Assembly (NCBI RefSeq): GCF_031143425.1
Contig: NC_090439.1
Location: 351,968,027 to 352,032,026, forward strand
Length of the DNA: 64,000 nt
DNA from: Pleurodeles waltl
Taxonomy: Eukaryota > Chordata > Amphibia > Caudata > Salamandridae
Direction of reading: 5' to 3'
Below are positions 25,950-38,939 of the stretch, piece after piece. Position 1 is the stretch's first letter; every line of letters starts with the position of its first letter. Below the pieces are notes generated by a model. That model did no database searches. It was not told the origin of the DNA and was given only the letters and a program-made list of their open reading frames with translations. The translations under genes and the position numbers were made by a program.

Positions 25950-28900
25950 CAAAAAACAGCTCTGTTTTCTTTGTGAAAATGTGATGTGTCTACGTTGTGT
26001 TTTGGGGCAATTCCTGTTGTGGACGCTAGGCCTACCCCCACAACTGAGGTACCTTTTTTATCGGGAGACATGGGGGAATGATGGGTGAAAGGAAATTTGT
26101 GGCTCTTCTCTGATTCCAGAACTTTCTGTCACCGAAATGATAGGTAAAAGTGTTTTTTTGGCCACATTTTGAGGTTTGCAAGGGATTCTTGGTAAGAGAA
26201 CCTGGTCAGAGCCCCACAAGTCACCCCATCTTGGATTCCCCTAGGTGTCTAGTTTTCACAAATGCGCTGGTTTGCTAGGTTTCCCCAGGTGCCGGCTGAG
26301 CTAGCGGCCAAAATCCACAGGTAGGCAGTTTGTAAAAAACACCTCTGTTTTCTGTGGAAAAATTTGATGTGTCCACGTTGTGTTTTGGGGCACTTCCTTT
26401 TGCGGGCGCTAGGCCTACCCCCACAAGTGAGGTACCATTTTTATCTGGAGACTTGGGGGAACGCTGGGTGGAAGGAAATTTGTGGCCCCTCTCAGATTCC
26501 AGAGATTTCTGTCACCGGAATGAGATGAAAAAGTGTTTTTCTGGCCAACCTTTGAGGTTTGCAAAGGATTCTGGGTAACAGAACCTGGTCAGAGCCCCAC
26601 AAGTCACCCCATCTTGGATTCCCCTAGGTGTCTAGTTTTCAAAACTGCGCTGCAGGTTTGCTAGGTTTCCCTAGGTGCCGGATGAGCTAGAGGCCAAAAT
26701 CCACAGCTAGGTGCTTTGCAAAAAACAGCTCTGTTTTCTTTGTGAAAATTTGATGTGTCCACGTTGTGTTTTGGGGCATTTCCTGTCGCGGGTGCTAGGC
26801 CTACCTCCACAAGTGAGGTACCTTTTTTATCGGGAGAAATGGGGGAATGATGGGTGAAAGGAAATTTGTGGCTCTTCTCTGATTCCAGAAATTTCTGTCA
26901 CCGAAATGTTAGGAAAAAGTGTTTTTTTGGCCACATTTTGAGGTTTGCAAAGGATTCTGGGTAACAGAACCTGGTCAGAGCCCCACAAGTCACCCCATCT
27001 TGGATTCCCCTAGGTGTCTAGTTTTCAAAAATGCGCTGGTTTGCTAGGTTTCCCTAGGTGCCGGCTGAGCTAGTGGCCAAAATCCACAGCTAGATGCTTT
27101 GAAAAAAAATGCTCCGTTTTCTTTGTGAAAATTTGATGTGTCCACGTTGTGTTTTGGGCCTTTTCCTGATGCGGGCGCTAGGCCTACCCCCACAAGTGAG
27201 GTACCATTTATATCGGGAGACATGCGGGAACGCTGGGTGGAAGGAAATGTGTGGCTCTTCTCTGATTCCAGAACTTTCTGTCAACCGAAATGAGAGGAAA
27301 AAGTGTTTTTTTTGGGCCAAATTTTGAGGTTCGCAAAGGATTCTGGGTAACAGAACCTGGTCAGAGCCCCACAAGTCACCCCATCTTGGATTCCCTAGGT
27401 GTCTAGTTTTCAAAACTACGCCACAGGTTTGCTAGGTTTCCCTAAGTGCCGGATGAGCTAGAGGCCAAGATCCACAGCTAGGTGCTTTGCAAAAAACAGC
27501 TCTGTTTTCTTTGTGAAAATTTGATGTGTCCACGTTGTGTTTTGGGGCATTTCCTGTTGTGGGCGCTAGGCCTACCCCCACAAGTGAGGTACCTTTTTTA
27601 TCGGGAGACATGGGGGAATGATGGGTGAAAGGAAATTTGCGGCTCTTCTCTGATTCCAGAACTTTCTGGCACCGAAATGATAGGAAAAAGTGTTTTCTTG
27701 GCCACATTTTGAGGTTTGCAAAGGGTTCTGGGTAACAGAACCTGGTCAGAACCCCACAAGTCACCCCATCTTGGATTCCCCTAGGTGTCTAGTTTTCACA
27801 AATGCGCTGGTTTGCTAGGTTTCCCCAGGTGCCGGCTGAGCTGGAGGCCAAAATCCACAGGTAGGCAGTTTGTAAAAAACACCTCTGTTTTCTGTGGAAA
27901 AATTTGATGTGTCCACGTTGAGTTTTGGGCATTTCCTTTTGCGGGCGCTAGGCCTACCCCCACAAGTGAGGTACCATTTTTATCTGGAGACTTGGGGGAA
28001 CGCTGGGTCGAAGGAAATGTGTGGCTCCTCTCAGATTCCAGAACTTTCTGTCACCGGAATGAGAGGAAAAAGTGTTTTTTGGCCACATTTTGAGGTTTGC
28101 AAAGGATTCTGGGTAACAGAACCTGGTCAGAGCCCCACAAGTCACCCCATCTTGGATTCCCAGGGGTGTCTAGTTTTCAAAACTATGCCGCAGGTTTGCT
28201 AGGTTTCCCTCGGTGCCGGATGAGCTAGAGGCCAAAATCCACAGCTAGGTGCGTTGCAAAAAACAGCTGTGTTTTCTTTGTGAAAATTTGATGTGTCCAC
28301 GTTGTGTTTTGGGGCATTTCCTGTCACTGGCGCTAGGCCTATCCCCACAAGTGAGGTACCATTTTTATCGGGAGACATGCAGGAATGCTGGGTGGAAGGA
28401 AATTTGTGGCTCCTCTCAGATTCCAGAACTTTCTGTCACCGGAATGAGAGGAAAAACTGTTTTTTTGGCCAAATTTTGTGGTTTGCAAAGGATTCTGGGT
28501 AACAGAACCTGGTCAGAGCCCCACAAGTCACCCCATCTTGGATTCCCCTAGGTGTATAGTTTTCAAAACTGCGCCACAGGTTTACTAGGTTTCCCTAGGT
28601 GCCGGCTGAGCTAGAGGCCAAAATCCACAGCTAGATGCTTTGCAAAAAACAGCTCTGTTTTCTTTGTGAAAATTTGATGTGTTCAAGTTGTGTTTTGGGG
28701 CATTTCCTGTCGTGGGCGCTAGGCCTACCCCCACAAGTGAGGTACCTTTTTTATCGGGAGACATGGGGGAATGATGGGTAAAAGGAAATTTGTGGCTCTT
28801 CTCTGATTCCAGAACTTCCTGTCAACCGAAATGATAGGAAAAAGTGTTTTTTTGGGGCCAAATTTTGAGGTTCGCAAAGGATTCTGGGTAACAGAACCTG

Positions 28901-31900
28901 GTCAGAGCCCCACAAGTCACCCCATCTTGGATTCCCCTAGGTGTCTAGTTTTCAAAAATGCGCTGGTTTGCTAGGTTTCCTCAGGTGCCGCCTGAGCTAG
29001 AGGCCAAAATCCACAGGTAGGCACTTTGTAAAATACATATCTGTTTTTTTGTGGAAAAATGTGTTGTGTCCACATTGTGTTTTGGGCCATTCCCTTTCGC
29101 GGGCGCTAGGTCTACCCACACAAGTGAGGTACCATTTTTATCGGGAGGCATGTGGGAACACTGGGTGGAAGCAAATTCGTGGCTCCTCTCAGATTCCAGG
29201 ACTTTCTGTCACCTAAATGAGAGGCAAAAGTGTTTGTTTGGCCACATTTTGAGGTTTGCAAAGGATTCTGGGTAACAGAACCTGGTCATAGCCCCACAAG
29301 TCACCCCATCTTCGATTCCCTTAGGTGTCTAGTTTTCAAAAATGCACTGGTTTGCTAGGTTTCTCCAGGTGTCGGCTGAGCCACAGGCCAAAATCCACAG
29401 GTAGGCAGTTTATAAAAAAACACCTCTGTTTTCTGTGGAAAGATTTGATGTGTCCATGTTGTGTTTTGGGGCATTTCCTTTCAGGGGCGCTAGGCCTACC
29501 CACACAAGTGAGGTACCATTTTTATCTGGAGACTTGGGGGAACGCTGGGTCGAAGGAAATGTGTGGCTCCTCTCAGATTCCAGAACTTTCTGTCACCGGA
29601 ATGAGAGGAAAAAGTATTTTTTGGGCCAAATTATGAGGTTTGCAAAGGATTCTGGGTAACAGAACCTGGTCAGAGCCCCACAAGTCACCCCATCTTGGAT
29701 TCCCCTAGGTGTATAGTTTTCAAAACTGCGCCACAGGTTTGCTAGGTTTCCCTAGGTGCCGGATGAGCTAGAGGCCAAGATCCACAGCTAGGTGCTTTGC
29801 AAAAAACAGCTCTGTTTTCTTTGTGAAAATGTGATGTGTCTACGTTGTGTTTTGGGGCAATTCCTGTTGTGGACGCTAGGCCTACCCCCACAACTGAGGT
29901 ACCTTTTTTATCGGGAGACATGGGGGAATGATGGGTGAAAGGAAATTTGTGGCTCTTCTCTGATTCCAGAACTTTCTGTCACCGAAATGATAGGTAAAAG
30001 TGTTTTTTTGGCCACATTTTGAGGTTTGCAAGGGATTCTTGGTAAGAGAACCTGGTCAGAGCCCCACAAGTCACCCCATCTTGGATTCCCCTAGGTGTCT
30101 AGTTTTCACAAATGCGCTGGTTTGCTAGGTTTCCCCAGGTGCCGGCTGAGCTAGCGGCCAAAATCCACAGGTAGGCAGTTTGTAAAAAACACCTCTGTTT
30201 TCTGTGGAAAAATTTGATGTGTCCACGTTGTGTTTTGGGGCACTTCCTTTTGCGGGCGCTAGGCCTACCCCCACAAGTGAGGTACCATTTTTATCTGGAG
30301 ACTTGGGGGAACGCTGGGTGGAAGGAAATTTGTGGCCCCTCTCAGATTCCAGAGATTTCTGTCACCGGAATGAGATGAAAAAGTGTTTTTCTGGCCAACC
30401 TTTGAGGTTTGCAAAGGATTCTGGGTAACAGAACCTGGTCAGAGCCCCACAAGTCACCCCATCTTGGATTCCCCTAGGTGTCTAGTTTTCAAAACTGCGC
30501 TGCAGGTTTGCTAGGTTTCCCTAGGTGCCGGATGAGCTAGAGGCCAAAATCCACAGCTAGGTGCTTTGCAAAAAACAGCTCTGTTTTCTTTGTGAAAATT
30601 TGATGTGTCCACGTTGTGTTTTGGGGCATTTCCTGTCGCGGGTGCTAGGCCTACCTCCACAAGTGAGGTACCTTTTTTATCGGGAGAAATGGGGGAATGA
30701 TGGGTGAAAGGAAATTTGTGGCTCTTCTCTGATTCCAGAAATTTCTGTCACCGAAATGTTAGGAAAAAGTGTTTTTTTGGCCACATTTTGAGGTTTGCAA
30801 AGGATTCTGGGTAACAGAACCTGGTCAGAGCCCCACAAGTCACCCCATCTTGGATTCCCCTAGGTGTCTAGTTTTCAAAAATGCGCTGGTTTGCTAGGTT
30901 TCCCTAGGTGCCGGCTGAGCTAGTGGCCAAAATCCACAGCTAGATGCTTTGAAAAAAAATGCTCCGTTTTCTTTGTGAAAATTTGATGTGTCCACGTTGT
31001 GTTTTGGGCCTTTTCCTGATGCGGGCGCTAGGCCTACCCCCACAAGTGAGGTACCATTTATATCGGGAGACATGCGGGAACGCTGGGTGGAAGGAAATGT
31101 GTGGCTCTTCTCTGATTCCAGAACTTTCTGTCAACCGAAATGAGAGGAAAAAGTGTTTTTTTTGGGCCAAATTTTGAGGTTCGCAAAGGATTCTGGGTAA
31201 CAGAACCTGGTCAGAGCCCCACAAGTCACCCCATCTTGGATTCCCTAGGTGTCTAGTTTTCAAAACTACGCCACAGGTTTGCTAGGTTTCCCTAAGTGCC
31301 GGATGAGCTAGAGGCCAAGATCCACAGCTAGGTGCTTTGCAAAAAACAGCTCTGTTTTCTTTGTGAAAATTTGATGTGTCCACGTTGTGTTTTGGGGCAT
31401 TTCCTGTTGTGGGCGCTAGGCCTACCCCCACAAGTGAGGTACCTTTTTTATCGGGAGACATGGGGGAATGATGGGTGAAAGGAAATTTGCGGCTCTTCTC
31501 TGATTCCAGAACTTTCTGGCACCGAAATGATAGGAAAAAGTGTTTTCTTGGCCACATTTTGAGGTTTGCAAAGGGTTCTGGGTAACAGAACCTGGTCAGA
31601 ACCCCACAAGTCACCCCATCTTGGATTCCCCTAGGTGTCTAGTTTTCACAAATGCGCTGGTTTGCTAGGTTTCCCCAGGTGCCGGCTGAGCTGGAGGCCA
31701 AAATCCACAGGTAGGCAGTTTGTAAAAAACACCTCTGTTTTCTGTGGAAAAATTTGATGTGTCCACGTTGAGTTTTGGGCATTTCCTTTTGCGGGCGCTA
31801 GGCCTACCCCCACAAGTGAGGTACCATTTTTATCTGGAGACTTGGGGGAACGCTGGGTCGAAGGAAATGTGTGGCTCCTCTCAGATTCCAGAACTTTCTG

Positions 31901-33650
31901 TCACCGGAATGAGAGGAAAAAGTGTTTTTTGGCCACATTTTGAGGTTTGCAAAGGATTCTGGGTAACAGAACCTGGTCAGAGCCCCACAAGTCACCCCAT
32001 CTTGGATTCCCAGGGGTGTCTAGTTTTCAAAACTATGCCGCAGGTTTGCTAGGTTTCCCTCGGTGCCGGATGAGCTAGAGGCCAAAATCCACAGCTAGGT
32101 GCGTTGCAAAAAACAGCTGTGTTTTCTTTGTGAAAATTTGATGTGTCCACGTTGTGTTTTGGGGCATTTCCTGTCACTGGCGCTAGGCCTATCCCCACAA
32201 GTGAGGTACCATTTTTATCGGGAGACATGCAGGAATGCTGGGTGGAAGGAAATTTGTGGCTCCTCTCAGATTCCAGAACTTTCTGTCACCGGAATGAGAG
32301 GAAAAACTGTTTTTTTGGCCAAATTTTGTGGTTTGCAAAGGATTCTGGGTAACAGAACCTGGTCAGAGCCCCACAAGTCACCCCATCTTGGATTCCCCTA
32401 GGTGTATAGTTTTCAAAACTGCGCCACAGGTTTACTAGGTTTCCCTAGGTGCCGGCTGAGCTAGAGGCCAAAATCCACAGCTAGATGCTTTGCAAAAAAC
32501 AGCTCTGTTTTCTTTGTGAAAATTTGATGTGTTCAAGTTGTGTTTTGGGGCATTTCCTGTCGTGGGCGCTAGGCCTACCCCCACAAGTGAGGTACCTTTT
32601 TTATCGGGAGACATGGGGGAATGATGGGTAAAAGGAAATTTGTGGCTCTTCTCTGATTCCAGAACTTCCTGTCAACCGAAATGATAGGAAAAAGTGTTTT
32701 TTTGGGGCCAAATTTTGAGGTTCGCAAAGGATTCTGGGTAACAGAACCTGGTCAGAGCCCCACAAGTCACCCCATCTTGGATTCCCCTAGGTGTCTAGTT
32801 TTCAAAAATGCGCTGGTTTGCTAGGTTTCCTCAGGTGCCGCCTGAGCTAGAGGCCAAAATCCACAGGTAGGCACTTTGTAAAATACATATCTGTTTTTTT
32901 GTGGAAAAATGTGTTGTGTCCACATTGTGTTTTGGGCCATTCCCTTTCGCGGGCGCTAGGTCTACCCACACAAGTGAGGTACCATTTTTATCGGGAGGCA
33001 TGTGGGAACACTGGGTGGAAGCAAATTCGTGGCTCCTCTCAGATTCCAGGACTTTCTGTCACCTAAATGAGAGGCAAAAGTGTTTGTTTGGCCACATTTT
33101 GAGGTTTGCAAAGGATTCTGGGTAACAGAACCTGGTCATAGCCCCACAAGTCACCCCATCTTCGATTCCCTTAGGTGTCTAGTTTTCAAAAATGCACTGG
33201 TTTGCTAGGTTTCTCCAGGTGTCGGCTGAGCCACAGGCCAAAATCCACAGGTAGGCAGTTTATAAAAAAACACCTCTGTTTTCTGTGGAAAGATTTGATG
33301 TGTCCATGTTGTGTTTTGGGGCATTTCCTTTCAGGGGCGCTAGGCCTACCCACACAAGTGAGGTACCATTTTTATCTGGAGACTTGGGGGAACGCTGGGT
33401 CGAAGGAAATGTGTGGCTCCTCTCAGATTCCAGAACTTTCTGTCACCGGAATGAGAGGAAAAAGTATTTTTTGGGCCAAATTATGAGGTTTGCAAAGGAT
33501 TCTGGGTAACAGAACCTGGTCAGAGCCCCACAAGTCACCCCATCTTGGATTCCCCTAGGTGTATAGTTTTCAAAACTGCGCCACAGGTTTGCTAGGTTTC
33601 CCTAGGTGCCGGATGAGCTAGAGGCCAAGATCCACAGCTAGGTGCTTTGC
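25950..33650. repeat. 10-monomer higher-order repeat, two tandem copies of 3850 bp
   Basis: Variant units recur at exactly 3850 bases: 26354/30204, 27109/30959, 27432/31282, 27894/31744, 28249/32099, 29051/32901 and 29435/33285. Near-complete identity over the whole period, including rare changes such as GTGCGTTGC at 28250/32100, indicates a recent duplication. Register is lost around 25950 on the left and 33680 on the right. Confidence 0.9.
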
Positions 33651-36600
33651 AAAAAACAGCTCTGTTTTCTTTGTGAAAATTTGATGTGTCCACGTTGTGT
33701 TTTGGGGCATTTCCTGTTGTGGGCGCTAGGCCTACCCCCACAAGTGAGGTAGCTTTTTTATCGGGAGACATGGGGGAATGATTGGTGAAAGGAAATTTGT
33801 GGCTCTTCTCTGATTCCAGAACTTTCTGGCACCGAAATGATAGGAAAAAGTGTTTTTTTGGCCACATTTTGAGGTTTGCAAAGGGTTCTGTGTAACAGAA
33901 CCTGGTCAGAGCCCCACAAGTGTCCCCATCTTGGATTCCCCTAGGTGTCTAGTTTTCAAAAATGCGCTGGTTTGCTAGGTTTCCCTAGGTGCCGGCTGAG
34001 CTAGTGGCCAAAATCCACAGCTAGATGCTTTGCAAAAAAATGCTTTGTTTTCTTTGTGAAAATTTGATGTGTCCACGTTGTGTTTTGGGCCTTTTCCTGA
34101 CCCGGGCGCTAGGCCTACCCCCACAAGTGAGGTACCATTTTTATCGGGAGACATGCGGGAACGCTGGGTGGAAGGAAATTTGTGGCTCTTCTCTGATTCC
34201 AGAACTTTCTGTCAACCGAAATGATAGGAAAAAGTGGTTTTTTGGGGCCAAATTTTGAGGTTCGCAAAGGATTCTGGGTAACAGAACCTGGTCAGAGCCC
34301 CACAAGTCACCCCATCTTGGATTCCCCTAGGTGTCTAGTTTTCAAAAATGCGCTGGTTTGCTAGGTTTCCTCAGGTGCCGCCTGAGCTAGAGGCCAAAAT
34401 CCACAGGTAGACACTTTGTAAAATACATATCTGTTTTTTTGTGGAAAAATGTGTTGTGTCCACATTGTGTTTTGGGCCATTCCCTTTCGCGGGCGCTAGG
34501 TCTACCCACACAAGTGAGGTACCATTTTTATCGGGAGGCATGTGGGAACACTGGGTGGAAGCAAATTCGTGGCTCCTCTCAGATTCCAGGACTTTCTGTC
34601 ACCTAAATGAGAGGCAAAAGTGTTTGTTTGGCCACATTTTGAGGTTTGCAAAGGATTCTGGGTAACAGAACCTGGTCATAGCCCCACAAGTCACCCCATC
34701 TTCGATTCCCTTAGGTGTCTAGTTTTCAAAAATGCACTGGTTTGCTAGGTTTCTCCAGGTGTCGGCTGAGCCACAGGCCAAAATCCACAGGTAGGCAGTT
34801 TATAAAAAAACACCTCTGTTTTCTGTGGAAAGATTTGATGTGTCCATGTTGTGTTTTGGGGCATTTCCTTTCAGGGGCGCTAGGCCTACCCGCACAAGTG
34901 AGGTACCATTTTTATCTGGAGACTTGGGGGAACGCTGGGTCGAAGGAAATGTGTGGCTCCTCTCAGATTCCAGAACTTTCTGTCACCGGAATGAGAGGAA
35001 AAAGTATTTTTTTGGCCAAATTGTGAGGTTTGCAAAGGATTCTGGGTAACAGAACCTGGTCAGAGCCCCACAAGTCACCCCATCTTGGATTCCCCTAGGT
35101 GTATAGTTTTCAAAACTGCGCCACAGGTTTGCTAGGTTTCCCTAGGTGCCGGATGAGCTAGAGGCCAAGATCCACAGCTAGGTGCTTTGCAAAAAACAGC
35201 TCTGTTTTCTTTGTGAAAATTTGATGTGTCCACGTTGTGTTTTGGGGCATTTCCTGTTGTGGGCGCTAGGCCAAACCCCACAAGTGAGGTAGCTTTTTTA
35301 TCGGGAGACATGGGGGAATGATTGGTGAAAGGAAATTTGTGGCTCTTCTCTGATTCCAGAACTTTCTGGCACCGAAATGATAGGAAAAAGTGTTTTTTTG
35401 GCCACATTTTGAGGTTTGCAAAGGGTTCTGTGTAACAGAACCTGGTCAGAGCCCCACAAGTGTCCCCATCTTGGATTCCCCTAGGTGTCTAGTTTTCAAA
35501 AATGCGCTGGTTTGCTAGGTTTCCCTAGGTGCCGGCTGAGCTAGTGGCCAAAATCCACAGCTAGATGCTTTGCAAAAAAATGCTCTGTTTTCTTTGTGAA
35601 AATTTGATGTGTCCACGTTGTGTTTTGGGCCTTTTCCTGACCCGGGCGCTAGGCCTACCCCCACAAGTGAGGTACCATTTTTATCGGGAGACATGCGGGA
35701 ACGCTGGGTGGAAGGAAATTTGTGGCTCTTCTCTGATTCCAGAACTTTCTGTCAACCGAAATGATAGGAAAAAGTGGTTTTTTGGGGCCAAATTTTGAGG
35801 TTCGCAAAGGATTCTGGGTAACAGAACCTGGTCAGAGCCCCACAAGTCACCCCATCTTGGATTCCCCTAGGTGTCTAGTTTTCAAAAATGCGCTGGTTTG
35901 CTAGGTTTCCTCAGGTGCCGCCTGAGCTAGAGGCCAAAATCCACAGGTAGACACTTTGTAAAATACATATCTGTTTTTTTGTGGAAAAATGTGTTGTGTC
36001 CACATTGTGTTTTGGGCCATTCCCTTTCGCGGGCGCTAGGTCTACCCACACAAGTGAGGTACCATTTTTATCGGGAGGCATGTGGGAACACTGGGTGGAA
36101 GCAAATTCGTGGCTCCTCTCAGATTCCAGGACTTTCTGTCACCTAAATGAGAGGCAAAAGTGTTTGTTTGGCCACATTTTGAGGTTTGCAAAGGATTCTG
36201 GGTAACAGAACCTGGTCATAGCCCCACAAGTCACCCCATCTTCGATTCCCTTAGGTGTCTAGTTTTCAAAAATGCACTGGTTTGCTAGGTTTCTCCAGGT
36301 GTCGGCTGAGCCACAGGCCAAAATCCACAGGTAGGCAGTTTATAAAAAAACACCTCTGTTTTCTGTGGAAAGATTTGATGTGTCCATGTTGTGTTTTGGG
36401 GCATTTCCTTTCAGGGGCGCTAGGCCTACCCGCACAAGTGAGGTACCATTTTTATCTGGAGACTTGGGGGAACGCTGGGTCGAAGGAAATGTGTGGCTCC
36501 TCTCAGATTCCAGAACTTTCTGTCACCGGAATGAGAGGAAAAAGTATTTTTTTGGCCAAATTGTGAGGTTTGCAAAGGATTCTGGGTAACAGAACCTGGT

Positions 36601-37740
36601 CAGAGCCCCACAAGTCACCCCATCTTGGATTCCCCTAGGTGTATAGTTTTCAAAACTGCGCCACAGGTTTGCTAGGTTTCCCTAGGTGCCGGATGAGCTA
36701 GAGGCCAAGATCCACAGCTAGGTGCTTTGCAAAAAACAGCTCTGTTTTCTTTGTGAAAATTTGATGTGTCCACGTTGTGTTTTGGGGCATTTCCTGTTGT
36801 GGGCGCTAGGCCTACCCCCACAAGTGAGGTAGCTTTTTTATCGGGAGACATGGGGGAATGATTGGTGAAAGGAAATTTGTGGCTCTTCTCTGATTCCAGA
36901 ACTTTCTGGCACCGAAATGATAGGAAAAAGTGTTTTTTTGGCCACATTTTGAGGTTTGCAAAGGGTTCTGTGTAACAGAACCTGGTCAGAGCCCCACAAG
37001 TGTCCCCATCTTGGATTCCCCTAGGTGTCTAGTTTTCAAAAATGCGCTGGTTTGCTAGGTTTCCCTAGGTGCCGGCTGAGCTAGTGGCCAAAATCCACAG
37101 CTAGATGCTTTGCAAAAAAATGCTCTGTTTTCTTTGTGAAAATTTGATGTGTCCACGTTGTGTTTTGGGCCTTTTCCTGACCCGGGCGCTAGGCCTACCC
37201 CCACAAGTGAGGTACCATTTTTATCGGGAGACATGCGGGAACGCTGGGTGGAAGGAAATTTGTGGCTCTTCTCTGATTCCAGAACTTTCTGTCAACCGAA
37301 ATGATAGGAAAAAGTGGTTTTTTGGGGCCAAATTTTGAGGTTCGCAAAGGATTCTGGGTAACAGAACCTGGTCAGAGCCCCACAAGTCACCCCATCTTGG
37401 ATTCCCCTAGGTGTCTAGTTTTCAAACATGCGCTGGTTTGCTAGGTTTCCTCAGGTGCCGCCTGAGCTAGAGGCCAAAATCCACAGGTAGGCACTTTGTT
37501 AAATACATATCTGTTTTTTGTGGAAAAATGTGTTGTGTCCACATTGTGTTTTGGGCCATTCCCTTTCGCGGGCGCTAGGTCTACCCACACAAGTGAGGTA
37601 CCATTTTTATCGGGAGACATGTGGGAATGCTGGGTGGAAGCAAATTCGTGGCTCCTCTCAGATTCCAGGACTTTCTGTCACCTAAATGAGAGGCAAAAGT
37701 GTTTGTTTGGCCACATTTTGAGGTTTACAAATGATTCTGG
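32820..37740. repeat. 4-monomer higher-order repeat, three copies of 1540 bp plus a partial fourth
   Basis: The unit starting TTTCCTCAGGTGCCGCCTGAG occurs near 32828, 34368, 35908 and 37448, always 1540 bases apart. Neighbouring units at 33592/35132/36672 and 34025/35565/37105 keep the same spacing. Small differences separate the copies (for example CCAAACCCC at 35272 in place of CTACCCCC), so they have begun to diverge. The first copy overlaps the end of the 3850-bp block. Confidence 0.9.
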
Positions 37741-38939
37741 GTAACAGAACCTGGTCATAGCCCCACAAGTCACCCCATCTTCGATTCCCTTAGGTGTCTA
37801 GTTTTCAAAAATGCACTGGTTTGCTAGGTTTCCCCAGGTGCCGGCTGAGCTACAGGCCAAAATCCACAGGTAGGCAGTTTGTAAAAAACACCTCTGTTTT
37901 CTGTGGAAAGATTTGATGTGTCCATGTTGTGTTTTGGGGCATTTCCTTTCACGGGCGCTAGGCCTACCCGCACAAGTGGGGTACCATTTTTATCTGGAGG
38001 CTTGGGGGAATGCTGGGTGGAAGGAAATTTGTTGGGCTCTCAGATTCCAGAACTTTCTGTCACCGGAATGAGAGGAAAAAGAGTTTTTTTGGCCAAATTG
38101 TGAGGTTTGCAAAGGATTCTGGGTAATAGAACCTAGTCAGAGCCCCACAAGTCACCCCGTCTTGGATTCCCCTAGGTGTCTAGGTTTCAAAAATGCGCTG
38201 GTTTGCTAGGTTTTCCTAGGTGCCGGCTGAGCTAAAGGCCAAAATCCACAGCTAGATGCTTTGCAAAAAACAGCTCTGTTTTCTTTGTGAAAATTTGATG
38301 TGTCCAAGTTATGTTTTGGGGCATTTCCTGTTGTGGGCGCTAGGCCTACCCCCACAAGTGAGGTACCTTTTTTATCGGGAGACATGGGGGAATGATGGGT
38401 GAAAGGAAATTTGTGTGTCTTCTCTGATTCCAGAACTTTCTGGCACCGAAATGTTAGGAAAAAGTGTTTTTTTGGCCACATTTTGAGGTTTGCAAAGGAT
38501 TCTGGGTAACAGAACCTGGTCAGAACCCCACAAGTCACCCCATCTTGGATTCCCCTAGGTGTCTAGTTTTCACAAATGCGCTGGTTTGCTAGGTTTCCCC
38601 AGGTGGCAGCTGAGCTAGAGGCCAAAATCCACAGGTAGGCAGTTTGCAAAAAACACCTCTGTTTTCTGTGGAAAAATTTGATGTGTCCACGTTGCGTTTT
38701 GGGGCATTTCCTTTCGCGGGTGCTAGGCCTACCCCCACAAGTGAGGTACCATTTTTATCTGGAGACCTGAGGGAATGCTGGGTGGAAGGAAATGTGTGGC
38801 TCCTCTCAGATTCCAGAACTTTCTGTCACCGGAATGAGAGAAAAAAGTGTTTTTTTGGCCACATTTTGAGGTTTGCAAAAGATTCAGGCTAACAGAACCT
38901 GGTCAGAGCCCCACAAGTCACCCCATCTTCAATTCCCTT

